NCBI RefSeq assembly: GCF_000967865.1
Contig: NZ_JXRU01000031.1
Span: 1-64,000, forward strand
Source: Microbacterium sp. SA39
Lineage (GTDB): Bacteria > Actinomycetota > Actinomycetes > Actinomycetales > Microbacteriaceae
DNA: 64,000 nucleotides
Reading direction: 5' to 3'
The position numbers and the translations under genes are program-made. Shown here piece by piece: positions 42,911 through 49,884 of this stretch. Every line of letters begins with the position of its first letter. The stretch's first letter is position 1. The notes below the pieces were generated by a model. It was given only the letters and a program-made list of their open reading frames with translations. It searched no databases and was not told the origin of the DNA.

Positions 42911-43249
42911 TCACGCTCCCGTCGAGAACCAAGATAGCGCACGTCGGCCGCGTGGGCGTGGTGAATCTGTTGCCGTGGCCGCGAGATACGGCCGATCAGC
43001 GAGCAGACGGTCGAGGGTCGCCCAAATCTCGGCCCAAACGAGCGTGCCGTCCGCGGAATGCAAGGCGTCGACGTCGACGAAGCGGGCGAAGTCGGCGGGG
43101 TCAGCGAGGACGTCGCGAAGCACAATCCCGAGGAGCATCTGATTCTGCGTCTCGACGGCCCCGCGCAGGCGGTCGCGCTGCGCCTCGGCGGCACGAGCTC
43201 GTCGGCGAAGGCCTTCGGCGATCTTCGGGTAATTGCGGGTGTCGGTCAT
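42911..43249 (-). CDS. Element protein of 112 aa, unknown
   Basis: A 112-aa protein with a basic helical N-terminus (L-R-R-R-A-R-A-A-E-A-Q-R-D-R-L-R near 14) and an acidic middle rich in Asp and Leu. The C-terminus is R-P-R-G-R-R-A-L-S-W-F. No family recognised. Its ATG overlaps the stop of the zinc-finger gene by four bases (ATGA), making it the last of the seven chained early genes. Confidence 0.62.
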   Translation of the reverse strand: MTDTRNYPKIAEGLRRRARAAEAQRDRLRGAVETQNQMLLGIVLRDVLADPADFARFVDVDALHSADGTLVWAEIWATLDRLLADRPYLAATATDSPRPRGRRALSWFSTGA

Positions 43250-43965
43250 GATGCCTCCCTCGTGCCGAACAGGGCTTCCCACAGCCCCTCGTCGTCGCGG
43301 TCGTTGCGTTCCCAGTCGCAGGAGGTGCACGAGTACCAGACGGGTGCGAGCGGTCGTGCGGGCGGGGTGATCGAGACGCTCATCAGGTCGCAGGCGGGGC
43401 AGGGTGCGGATGCCCACCGTCGGCGGTCTTGGAGCGGCCACCGGGCGAGGACGCGGCTGATCGTCCAGAACTCCGGGTGGGTGGGCACCTCTTGAGCGAC
43501 GACGATCTGCCACCACTGGGCGAACGAGTCCGCGTCGTTGGCGATCTGATCGAAGTGGGCGAGGAGCTCGCGGACGGCACCCTCCGCCGCGGTACGGGCG
43601 CTCTCAGGCGTCACCAGCGTCGCGAGGTGGCTCACGCCGATGGTCGCCATGACGTCGCGGTAGGCGTCGAGCATGTCGGCGGACGCGGGGGCGCGAGTGT
43701 GGGCTGCGGCACCGTGGCTGACCTCGCTGTCGTAGCGTTTCGCGCTGACGTTGCCCGTGAGGGTGCGAACGTGCTCGACGAGCTCGGGCGCACGGTCCAG
43801 GGTGCGGTGCAGTCGGCCGTAGCATCGTCCGCACACGAGAGCGTCGTCTCGCGAGGCGGCGGTCACGCATCCGGTGCAGAGGCCGTCGGAGCGGCCATAG
43901 CTCTCGCATGCGGCGTAGTGCAGGCCGGGGACGGTGCACCCACGGATGCAGGGTCGTTCGATCAT
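43246..43965 (-). CDS. Element zinc-finger protein
   Basis: A 239-aa protein with seven cysteines in its first 50 residues (6, 10, 20, 30, 33, 45, 48), including C-x2-C pairs C-T-G-C and C-G-R-C. Near the C-terminus is a further C-P-A-C...C-T-S-C pair. The middle is helical. The arrangement suggests two zinc-binding modules at the ends of one protein, as in several actinophage early proteins; DNA or RNA binding is plausible but unproven. It overlaps the WhiB-like gene by four bases and the 112-aa gene by four. Confidence 0.68.
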   Translation of the reverse strand: MIERPCIRGCTVPGLHYAACESYGRSDGLCTGCVTAASRDDALVCGRCYGRLHRTLDRAPELVEHVRTLTGNVSAKRYDSEVSHGAAAHTRAPASADMLDAYRDVMATIGVSHLATLVTPESARTAAEGAVRELLAHFDQIANDADSFAQWWQIVVAQEVPTHPEFWTISRVLARWPLQDRRRWASAPCPACDLMSVSITPPARPLAPVWYSCTSCDWERNDRDDEGLWEALFGTREAS

Positions 43966-44315
43966 GCGGCGGTGTCGTCCTTCGGTTCTGGGTACTGGCG
44001 GCCGGCCCAGAAGCCGACCGGGGGGAGTGCGGCGGTCGCGAAGGCGTCGCACTGCACCACGGCGTGACACATCGAACAGATGGCGCGCATCTCGGCTGTG
44101 TCAACGACCGTGAGCAAGGCGGGGCGGTCGAACGTGTAGCGGGCGTCGTCCACGCAGAGCGCCGGTAGGTCCGATGTGGCGTCGGCGAGCGCGAGGTACT
44201 CGCGAGGGCTGTCTCGCATGAGCGTTACCTGCTCATCGACGAGAGTCTCAGCCGCGATCATCGCCAAGCCTTCGAGGCGCTCGAGCACGGCGACCGGGGG
44301 AGGGAAGCCGGTCAC
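43962..44315 (-). CDS. WhiB-like iron-sulfur protein encoded by the element
   Basis: A 117-aa protein with the four-cysteine WhiB pattern: C54, then C80-x2-C83-x5-C89, followed by G-F-W-A-G at 101-105, a variant of the G-V-W-G-G turn. It therefore should bind a [4Fe-4S] cluster and the sigma factor region 4. The C-terminal basic DNA-binding tail of chromosomal WhiB proteins is missing or very short (ends E-P-K-D-D). The start is a GTG overlapping the preceding TGA by four bases (GTGA). Actinophages such as TM4 are known to encode WhiB proteins that interfere with host WhiB regulation. Confidence 0.72.
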   Translation of the reverse strand: MTGFPPPVAVLERLEGLAMIAAETLVDEQVTLMRDSPREYLALADATSDLPALCVDDARYTFDRPALLTVVDTAEMRAICSMCHAVVQCDAFATAALPPVGFWAGRQYPEPKDDTAA

Positions 44316-44578
44316 TTTCCCGCCCCGGGCATCCTGGCCTCGAGGGCAGCACGCCACGCAGGGGAACCCTCCGCGAGCTTGCCGTCGTCGCGTGTGCCGC
44401 ACCCGCACCAGCCCGACACCGGGTCGAACAGATGCTGGCTACACACTCCGCCAGGGGTACGTACTGGTCCGCACCCCTGGCTGGTGTCCGGTCGACGGAT
44501 GCCAGCCCGCCTCGAAAGGCCCTGCCGACTCTGCACCCCCCCACCGAGATCGGCATACGCCTCACTGATCTCGCTCAT
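44312..44578 (-). CDS. Element protein of 88 aa, unknown
   Basis: An 88-aa protein with a glycine-rich middle and cysteines near 36, 46, 58 and 60 (C-G-P, C-S-Q-H, C-G-C-G) that may bind a metal. No family recognised. Its ATG overlaps the stop of the replication gene by four bases (ATGA), and its stop overlaps the WhiB-like GTG start. The coupling supports its reality. Confidence 0.55.
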   Translation of the reverse strand: MSEISEAYADLGGGVQSRQGLSRRAGIRRPDTSQGCGPVRTPGGVCSQHLFDPVSGWCGCGTRDDGKLAEGSPAWRAALEARMPGAGK

Positions 44579-45291
44579 GCGACGTCCCAGAGCGGATCGC
44601 GGTACTCGCAGACCATGCAGGTCTTGTCGGGAAGGAGGCGATGGTTTCCGGACCCGCAGTCGAGGACTCGAGGACTCATCGTCGACGGAGTACGCACGTT
44701 AGCGAGCGCCTCAGCAGCTCGACGGTCAGCTGCGCACGCTCGGCACGGTTGATCGTGCTCCCAGCTCGAATGGCGACGACAGGTTCGGGTGGGGGCGCTC
44801 GCGCGCGTCTCCTCCTCTTTATCCTCCCTACTCCTCAGGTCCACGCTCACCGTGGTGTGTTCTGACCGCTCACCGTGGTGTGTTCGACCGCTCACCGTGG
44901 TGTGTTCCGAGTTATTCACAACCCGCTCACCGTGGTGTGTTCGCCGATCACCCGACGCTGACCGTGGTGTGTCCGCGGAGAGCGGCGATCCCGTCTCGTC
45001 CCGGAGCAGATATCGGGAGTGGCGACCCGGGGCACCCTTGCGGGCAAGCGCTGTCAAGCCGCGCCTCGACAGCGTCGACATGGCTCTGTCCACGGCTCGA
45101 AACCCGCTGGTCGTGGCGGGGGCGCCGAGGGATTCGGCAAGCGCCGTGCGGCCACCGAAGTAGCTCGGCTCGGGGTCGGAGTCCAGCGCCACGAGAGCCA
45201 TGTACACGAGAACCCGGGTCGGAGCATGGTCGACCCCGGCTTTTGCTGCGGCCAGGTAGGCCGCCTTCGCGAGGCCTGCGCCCATCATCAC
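44575..45291 (-). CDS. Winged-helix replication-initiator-like protein
   Basis: A 238-aa protein. The N-terminal part (about 10-90) has the pattern of a winged-helix domain (V-Y-M-A-L-V-A-L-D near 30, A-L-A-E-S-L-G near 50, A-V-D-R-A-M-S-T-L near 66). Such domains are common in actinophage and plasmid replication proteins. Residues about 106-149 are encoded by five DNA repeats read in different frames. The C-terminus has two C-x2-C zinc motifs (C-R-A-C and C-M-V-C). Its start overlaps the previous stop. The DNA repeats and DnaA box inside the gene argue for an origin-binding role; the protein family was not established by search. Confidence 0.65.
   Translation of the reverse strand: MMMGAGLAKAAYLAAAKAGVDHAPTRVLVYMALVALDSDPEPSYFGGRTALAESLGAPATTSGFRAVDRAMSTLSRRGLTALARKGAPGRHSRYLLRDETGSPLSADTPRSASGDRRTHHGERVVNNSEHTTVSGRTHHGERSEHTTVSVDLRSREDKEEETRASAPTRTCRRHSSWEHDQPCRACAADRRAAEALANVRTPSTMSPRVLDCGSGNHRLLPDKTCMVCEYRDPLWDVA
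44844..44974. repeat. Iteron array: five 19-bp repeats inside the replication gene
   Basis: CGCTCACCGTGGTGTGTTC is identical at 44844-44862, 44867-44885, 44889-44907 and 44924-44942. A fifth copy with two changes lies at 44956-44974. Start-to-start spacings are 23, 22, 35 and 32, so the copies fall in all three reading frames of the gene on the opposite strand. Conservation is therefore at DNA level. A DnaA-box consensus lies between copies 3 and 4. This is the expected structure of an iteron-type replication origin. Confidence 0.82.
44912..44920 (+). promoter_or_regulatory. DnaA box in the iteron array
   Basis: TTATTCACA matches the bacterial DnaA-box consensus TTATNCACA exactly, in DNA that is otherwise about 65-70 percent GC, and sits in the wider gap between iterons 3 and 4. 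Confidence 0.65.
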
Positions 45292-45788
45292 TCCTGCTCC
45301 CTCTGCCGGATCTCGCGCAGTTCGTCGCCGACGGATCTCATCACTTCTGCGTACGCTGCGGCCTGCTCGGGAGTGCGGATCTCCAGGTCATCGGGGAAGC
45401 GTGCGAACACGGCGTCCTCCCACCAGTGCATGGTGCCGATCGGGTCGCCGTTCTCGTTCTCGCCGACGGTGACGTACAGACCGCCCTCGAGCATGGCGCT
45501 CACCTCGCCCGAGCGGTGTTCCCGCCCATAGAACATCACTGCGGTCTCGCCGCCACTGGAGCTCCAGTGGGTCTCGCTACTCACGGCCCACCAGGGGAGC
45601 GCTGAGAGCGGGAACGCGGGCATCTCCGCGTCGCGGAGCACCTCGTCGAGGCAGGCCTTCATTGTGCGAAAGCCCTCTTGCGACTTCGCCCACTCGTTGA
45701 ACTTGGGACTCTGTTCGAGGGCAGTGCTGAGCGTCTCTCGATGAGCAACGTATGCGAGCGCCCACTCCGCCGCCGCCTCGACGGTCAC
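45288..45788 (-). CDS. Element protein of 166 aa, unknown
   Basis: A 166-aa acidic soluble protein with P-W-W-A-V-S-S-E-T-H-W near 75, a likely beta region V-M-F-Y-G-R-E-H and G-L-Y-V-T-V-G-E-N-E, and a C-terminal helix ending R-E-I-R-Q-R-E-Q-E. No family recognised. GTG at 45788 overlaps the excisionase stop by four bases (GTGA), and its stop overlaps the start of the replication gene. Second gene of the early operon. Confidence 0.62.
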   Translation of the reverse strand: MTVEAAAEWALAYVAHRETLSTALEQSPKFNEWAKSQEGFRTMKACLDEVLRDAEMPAFPLSALPWWAVSSETHWSSSGGETAVMFYGREHRSGEVSAMLEGGLYVTVGENENGDPIGTMHWWEDAVFARFPDDLEIRTPEQAAAYAEVMRSVGDELREIRQREQE

Positions 45789-45985
45789 TTCGACTCCTCG
45801 AATCCTGCCTCGATGAAGGCGTCGAGATCCTCGGGCTTCACGACGACGCGGCCGGCGATCTTGCCGGTCTTGATGCGCTTCGTGGCGATCAGCCAGCGCA
45901 CGGATGCCTCGGAGCGGCGGAGTTCGATCGCGACCTCGGGGACGAAATAGAAGCGCGGTCGCTCGGCCTGTGCGTGCATGCTCAT
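45785..45985 (-). CDS. Excisionase-like small HTH protein
   Basis: A 66-aa protein with an N-terminal polar tail and a winged-helix/MerR-type (HTH_17) motif: F-V-P-E-V-A-I-E-L-R-R-S-E-A-S-V-R-W-L near 13, followed by K-I-A-G-R-V-V-V-K-P-E-D-L-D-A-F-I. This is the typical excisionase/directionality-factor fold. ATG at 45985 has an excellent AGGAGG site seven bases upstream. First gene of the leftward early operon, divergent from the XRE repressor across a 106-bp control region. Confidence 0.82.
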   Translation of the reverse strand: MSMHAQAERPRFYFVPEVAIELRRSEASVRWLIATKRIKTGKIAGRVVVKPEDLDAFIEAGFEESK

Positions 45986-46006
45986 GAAATCCTCCTGTGT
46001 GGTGAT

Positions 46007-46031
46007 GACACATACGGAGTTCGTATGTGTC
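46007..46031. promoter_or_regulatory. Operator candidate for the element repressor
   Basis: GACACATACG (46007-46016) and CGTATGTGTC (46022-46031) are perfect 10-bp arms around a five-base spacer, 21 bp before the excisionase start and between the divergent repressor and early operon. It is the best site for the adjacent XRE repressor. Confidence 0.7.
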
Positions 46032-46055
46032 CTTGATGCACAGTGTCGCACGTGA

Positions 46056-46083
46056 TTGAAATTGGCGCAAGCTTCGCGATAGT
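46056..46083 (+). promoter_or_regulatory. Promoter of the repressor-integrase operon
   Basis: TTGAAA (46056-46061), 16 bp and GATAGT (46078-46083), eight bases before the GTG start of the repressor. The spacing implies a leaderless message. Confidence 0.5.
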
Positions 46084-46091
46084 GTGTCTTC

Positions 46092-46751
46092 GTGGCACAA
46101 GATGATGAAGGCCTTGGTCAAAGAATCCAGGCGTACCGAAAGCTCTCCGGCATGAGCGCGCAGGTGCTTGCCGACGCCGCGGGCCTGACCCGCTCGGTGA
46201 TCGCCAACATCGAGAACGGTCGACGCTCGGATCTGAGTGTGACCGAACTGTTCGCGATCAGCGATGCTCTCGATGTGCCACCCAGCGCGCTCCTGTTCGA
46301 CGTGTCTCGCCCGTTCAGGAAGATCCAGGTCGGCTCACGTGTGATCACCATTTCAGCGGCGACACGATGGCTTTCTCGCGGGCTGGGGGCACCCAAGACG
46401 AGTGGTGGCAAGCGCGCTGCCGAGTTGCTCTTGTGGGGGCGGCAGGTCGAGGAGGCTCGGACGCGCATTCGACATCTCCGGGATGAGATGCAGACCTATG
46501 TCTCGCTCGTCGGCTCGGATCTTGGGCTGTCGCGCGCGCTCGGTGGCGCGGAGGCGGCGACTGATGCCGCCGGGGTCGCCTTGGTCGAGGCGGTGGCGCG
46601 AACTTCGCCGTCAGCCAGCGCAAGCCTGCGAGCGCTTCTACAGCAGCACGACGCGGAGATGCGCACTCACGAGATCGCGGTCCGCTCGTTCGTCAGCGCG
46701 GGCGGCGACGCCGGTGTACTCGAACCGGCCGCGATAGTGCCGGGGGATTGA
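46092..46751 (+). CDS. XRE-family element repressor
   Basis: A 219-aa regulator with an N-terminal lambda-type HTH (about 8-70: L-G-Q-R-I-Q-A-Y-R, V-L-A-D-A-A-G-L-T-R-S-V-I-A-N-I-E-N-G). A helical C-terminal half follows without protease residues, so it is not a LexA/CI-type self-cleaving repressor. It is divergent from the excisionase operon and should hold it off through the 25-bp inverted repeat at 46007-46031. GTG at 46092 lies eight bases after a GATAGT -10. Its stop is directly followed by the integrase start, so both are made from one message. Confidence 0.82.
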   Translation: MAQDDEGLGQRIQAYRKLSGMSAQVLADAAGLTRSVIANIENGRRSDLSVTELFAISDALDVPPSALLFDVSRPFRKIQVGSRVITISAATRWLSRGLGAPKTSGGKRAAELLLWGRQVEEARTRIRHLRDEMQTYVSLVGSDLGLSRALGGAEAATDAAGVALVEAVARTSPSASASLRALLQQHDAEMRTHEIAVRSFVSAGGDAGVLEPAAIVPGD

Positions 46752-47834
46752 GTGGCGAGCGTCAAGCAAAGACCTGACGGGGTCTGGCGCGCCCGCTATC
46801 GCGACGAAACTGGTCGGGAGCACTCGGCGCACCGCGACACAAAGCGGGAGGCGCAGGCGTGGCTCGACGAGCGTACTGCGGAGCTGGTCACTGGTACGCA
46901 CCTTGCTCCATCGAAGGCGCGCGTCACGGTCGGGGAGTGGGCGGAAACGTGGCTCGCTGGGTACGAGCGTCACAGGGCGTCGACGGTGCGACAGGCCCGC
47001 GTGCATGTGCGTGTCATCGTCGAGGATCTCGGGGGGAGACCGCTGCGCGATGTGCGTCCGTCTGAGGTCCGTTCGTGGGTCGTCGCTCTCGCGGCACGCG
47101 GTTACGCAGATTCGTACGTCTACGCGTTGCACCGACGCCTCTCGCAGCTCTTCGCGGACGCTCAGCACGATGGCCTCGTCGCCAAGAATCCGTGCTCGAG
47201 GCGCACGTCTCCGGCGGCGCCGAAGCAACGTGCGTACGTCGCGACCACGGAGCAGGTGTGGGCGCTTCACGATGCCCTACCTGAGTACTTCCGACCCGTG
47301 GTACTGCTCGGGGCGTTTGCGGGGCTGAGGGTGGCCGAGATCGCCGCCCTGCGTGTCTCCGACGTCGACTTCATGCGCGGCATCATCACGCCGGCCATCC
47401 AGTACCCCGGCGACGAGCTCAAGACCGAGACGAGCAAGACGGCCATCCCGATCCCTGCGGATCTGGCCCTCATGCTCAACGCGAACCCAGTGCAGTGGGG
47501 GAGCGACACCATCGTCGTGGGAGCGTTCGGAAGGCCGGTCGCGCCGTACACCATCGAGACAGCGTTCAAGAGCGCGAGAGTCACCGTGGAGGGCCTGCCG
47601 GAGGGCTTCCGGATTCACGACCTCCGTCACTACTTTGCCTCCCTGCTCATCGCGGCGGGTCTCGACATCAAGACCGTGCAGACGCGGCTCCGCCATGCAT
47701 CGGCGAAGACCACGCTCGACACGTACGGGCACATGTGGCCGGACCGCGACGAGTCGTCGCGCGCGGCCGTCGACGACGTCTTGAGAGCACGAAAGAACCC
47801 GCCCCAGCGCGACGCTGAGACGGGTTCAATCTGA
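46752..47834 (+). CDS. Tyrosine-type site-specific integrase
   Basis: A 360-aa recombinase. The N-terminal part contains the arm-binding-like R-Y-R-D-E-T-G-R-E-H segment near 15 and a core-binding SAM-like domain. The catalytic residues are R near 193 in A-G-L-R-V-A-E, K near 228 in S-K-T-A-I-P, H-D-L-R-H near 289, a following R-H-A-S near 314, and nucleophile Y near 324 in L-D-T-Y-G-H. It starts with GTG immediately after the repressor stop and ends 54 bp from attR, the usual int-attP arrangement. The 3' end of the gene also contains a leftward terminator. Confidence 0.95.
   Translation: MASVKQRPDGVWRARYRDETGREHSAHRDTKREAQAWLDERTAELVTGTHLAPSKARVTVGEWAETWLAGYERHRASTVRQARVHVRVIVEDLGGRPLRDVRPSEVRSWVVALAARGYADSYVYALHRRLSQLFADAQHDGLVAKNPCSRRTSPAAPKQRAYVATTEQVWALHDALPEYFRPVVLLGAFAGLRVAEIAALRVSDVDFMRGIITPAIQYPGDELKTETSKTAIPIPADLALMLNANPVQWGSDTIVVGAFGRPVAPYTIETAFKSARVTVEGLPEGFRIHDLRHYFASLLIAAGLDIKTVQTRLRHASAKTTLDTYGHMWPDRDESSRAAVDDVLRARKNPPQRDAETGSI
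47795..47827 (-). terminator. Leftward terminator inside the integrase 3' end, now serving glnA
   Basis: Read leftward: GAACCCG TCT CAGCG, loop TCG, CGCTG GGG CGGGTTC, then TTTCGTG. The RNA stem is fully paired, two of the pairs being G-U. It begins 58 bp beyond the glnA stop and overlaps the last 40 bases of the integrase gene on the other strand, so it can replace the displaced glnA terminator. Confidence 0.7.
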
Positions 47835-47836
47835 GA

Positions 47837-47857
47837 TTCTGCGGACCTCCTGCGGAC
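47837..47857. repeat. Phased integrase arm-type sites, right end
   Basis: TTCTGCGGAC at 47837-47846 and CTGCGGAC at 47850-47857, an 11-bp phased pair with the same orientation as the pair at 37662-37682. It lies between the integrase stop and the att core. Confidence 0.6.
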
Positions 47858-47884
47858 TAAGGCCCGAAATCCCGCGGTTTTCCG

Positions 47885-49309
47885 CTACACCCCGAAGTAC
47901 AGCTCGTACTCGAACGGGTGCGGGCGCTGGGCCATCGGCAGGATCTCGTTCTCGTACTTGTAGGAGATCCAGGTCTCGATGAGCTCCTTGGTGAACACGC
48001 CGCCCTCGAGGAGGAACTGGTGGTCCTCCGCCAGTGCGTCCAGCGAGTCCAGCAGCGAGTTCGGGACCTGCGGGATGCCCTTGGCCTCCTCGGGGGGAAG
48101 CTCGTAGAGGTCCTTGTCGACCGGCTCGTGCGGCTCGATACGGTTCTTGATGCCGTCGAGGCCCGCCATCAGCTGCGCGGCGAACGCGAGGTACGGGTTG
48201 CCGGAGGCGTCGGGCGCGCGGAACTCGATGCGCTTGGCCTTCGGGTTGGAGCCCGTGATCGGGATGCGGATCGCGGCGGAGCGGTTGCCGGCCGAGTAGA
48301 CCAGGTTGACCGGGGCCTCGAAGCCCTTGACCAGACGGTGGTAGCTGTTCAGCGTCGGGTTCGTGAAGGCGAGCAGGGCCGGCGCGTGCGCCAGGATGCC
48401 GCCGATGTACCAGCGCGCGATGTCGCTGAGCTGGCCGTAGCCGGCCTCGTCGTAGAAGAGCGGCTTGCCGTCTGCCCACAGCGACTGGTGCGTGTGCATT
48501 CCGGAGCCGTTGTCGCCGTAGAGCGGCTTGGGCATGAAGGTCGCGACCTTGCCCCACTCGTTGGCGGTGTTCTTGACGATGTACTTGAACTTGAGGATGT
48601 CGTCCGCCGCGTGGACCATCGTGTCGAAGCGGTAGTTGATCTCCTGCTGGCCCGCGGTGCCGACCTCGTGGTGCGAGCGCTCCAGGATGAATCCGGCGTC
48701 GATCAGCTTGAGGGTGATGTCATCGCGCAGGTCGGCGGTCTTGTCGACGGGGGAGACGGGGAAGTAGCCGCCCTTGTAGGGCGTCTTGTTGGCGAGGTTT
48801 CCGCCCTCTTCCTCACGGCCGGTGTTCCAGGCAGCCTCTTCCGAGTCGACCTTGTAGAAGCTCTCGCCGGCGGTGACGGAGTAGCGCACGTCGTCGAAGA
48901 TGTAGAACTCGGCCTCGGGAGCGAAGAACGCGGTGTCGGCGATCCCGGTCGAGGAGAGGTACTTCTCGGCCTTCTTGGCGACCTGGCGCGGGTCCTTCGA
49001 GTAGATCTCGCCGGTGCGCGGGTTGTAGATGTCGAAGATCATCACGAGGGTGCTCGCCTCGCGGAACGGGTCGATGTACGCCGTCGTGACATCCGGGATG
49101 AGCTGCATGTCGGACTCGTGGATGCTGGCGAAGCCGCGGATCGACGAGCCGTCGAACAGCTGGCCCTCCGTGAAGAACGCTTCATCGACCGTCGCCGCAG
49201 GAATGTTGAAGTGCTGCTGCACACCAGGGAGATCGGTGAAGCGAATGTCGAGGAACTTGACCTCGTTCTCCTTGATGTAGCTCAGAACCTCGGACGAATC
49301 TTTGAACAT
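47885..49309 (-). CDS. glnA: Glutamine synthetase type I (main enzyme)
   Basis: A 474-aa enzyme that forms glutamine from glutamate, ammonia and ATP. It has the F-D-G-S-S-I-R-G segment near 51, active-site motif G-S-G-M-H-T-H-Q-S near 265, and the adenylylation loop D-L-Y-E-L-P-P-E-E with its target Tyr near 399, so it is the likely GlnE substrate. The last codons (E-L-Y-F-G-V) and stop were replaced at the att core by element sequence that keeps the same C-terminus; only the final GTC codon became GTG and TGA became TAG. The start is ATG 49309 after GGAG. A GlnR operator lies upstream. Confidence 0.97.
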   Translation of the reverse strand: MFKDSSEVLSYIKENEVKFLDIRFTDLPGVQQHFNIPAATVDEAFFTEGQLFDGSSIRGFASIHESDMQLIPDVTTAYIDPFREASTLVMIFDIYNPRTGEIYSKDPRQVAKKAEKYLSSTGIADTAFFAPEAEFYIFDDVRYSVTAGESFYKVDSEEAAWNTGREEEGGNLANKTPYKGGYFPVSPVDKTADLRDDITLKLIDAGFILERSHHEVGTAGQQEINYRFDTMVHAADDILKFKYIVKNTANEWGKVATFMPKPLYGDNGSGMHTHQSLWADGKPLFYDEAGYGQLSDIARWYIGGILAHAPALLAFTNPTLNSYHRLVKGFEAPVNLVYSAGNRSAAIRIPITGSNPKAKRIEFRAPDASGNPYLAFAAQLMAGLDGIKNRIEPHEPVDKDLYELPPEEAKGIPQVPNSLLDSLDALAEDHQFLLEGGVFTKELIETWISYKYENEILPMAQRPHPFEYELYFGV

Positions 49310-49370
49310 GTACGACTCCTGGATTGCGGATCGATGGCTTCACGGCCATTGTGCACAGTACGGCCGGGGC

Positions 49371-49408
49371 GTTTCTCCGGGGTGTCCGTATTGTTTCGGG
49401 CATGTTAC
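49371..49408 (-). promoter_or_regulatory. GlnR operator of glnA
   Basis: Read toward glnA: GTAAC-n6-GAAAC-n6-GACAC-n6-GAAAC, four half-sites each separated by exactly six bases. This is the full Streptomyces-type GlnR consensus (gTnAC-n6-GaAAc twice). It ends 61 bp before the glnA start; a TACTGT -10 candidate lies at 49355-49360. GlnR normally activates glnA under nitrogen limitation. Confidence 0.85.
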
Positions 49409-49430
49409 AGGGGTCGCCTAGGCTGGAGCG

Positions 49431-49859
49431 GTGACTGATGCTGTGAACACATACCCCGGCGAGCGACTCGGACTGCCGGCGACGGGGTCGGGGAGCATCG
49501 GCAGAGTCGGTCGCCGCATCGGCGCTCTCGCGATCGACTACACCGCGGCGACCATCATCGCGACGGCCTTCCTCGGCTTCGACCAGTTCGCGCTGCCGAC
49601 CGAGGCCGGGCTCTCGCAGTTCGCGCCGATGCTGGTGTTCGCGCTCCTGCAGATCCTGTTCATCCCGACGGCCGGCGGCAGCCCGGGGCATCGCATCCTC
49701 GGCATGCGTGTCGTGCGGCTCGACGGCGGATGGGTCGGCCTGTGGCGTCCGATCGTCCGCACACTGCTGCTGATCGTCGTCGTGCCCGCAGTGATCTGGG
49801 ATGCAGATCAGCGAGGCCTGCACGACAAGCTCGTCGGCACGGTGCTGATCCGCGCCTGA
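49431..49859 (+). CDS. RDD-family membrane protein
   Basis: A 142-aa protein with two to three hydrophobic segments (about 31-48, 65-80, 107-125). It has the RDD pattern R-V-G-R-R-I-G-A-L-A-I-D-Y near 25-37, then P-G-H-R-I-L-G-M-R-V-V near 85 and R-G-L-H-D-K near 127. The function of RDD proteins is mostly unknown; some transport ions. TAGGCT at 49419-49424 lies six bases before GTG 49431, so the message is probably leaderless. It is divergent from glnA, sharing its control region with the GlnR site. Confidence 0.88.
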   Translation: MTDAVNTYPGERLGLPATGSGSIGRVGRRIGALAIDYTAATIIATAFLGFDQFALPTEAGLSQFAPMLVFALLQILFIPTAGGSPGHRILGMRVVRLDGGWVGLWRPIVRTLLLIVVVPAVIWDADQRGLHDKLVGTVLIRA

Positions 49860-49884
49860 CTCCGGATCCGCCTGCGGCTTCGGG

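Larger units (their letters stand above)
37540..47906. mobile_element. 10.35-kb integrative element at the glnA 3' end (phage-satellite-like)
   Basis: Bounded by an 18-bp direct repeat at 37540-37557 and 47889-47906. The cargo and functional modules are: tyrosine integrase, XRE repressor and excisionase at the right end; an early leftward operon with a replication-initiator-like gene containing iterons and a DnaA box, a WhiB-like protein and a zinc-finger protein; and a late leftward operon of five genes with a tail tape measure protein. No terminase, portal, capsid, tail-tip, lysis, conjugation or antibiotic-resistance gene was recognised. Genes inside are tightly packed. It may be a replicating satellite of a siphophage, an integrative plasmid with a captured tail gene, or a reduced prophage. 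Confidence 0.88.

Noticed and set aside
44844..44974. Possible CRISPR array from regularly repeated 19-mers
   Set aside because: Units are short, gaps are only 3-16 bases and vary, no cas genes are present, and the repeats lie inside a coding frame. An iteron array fits better.
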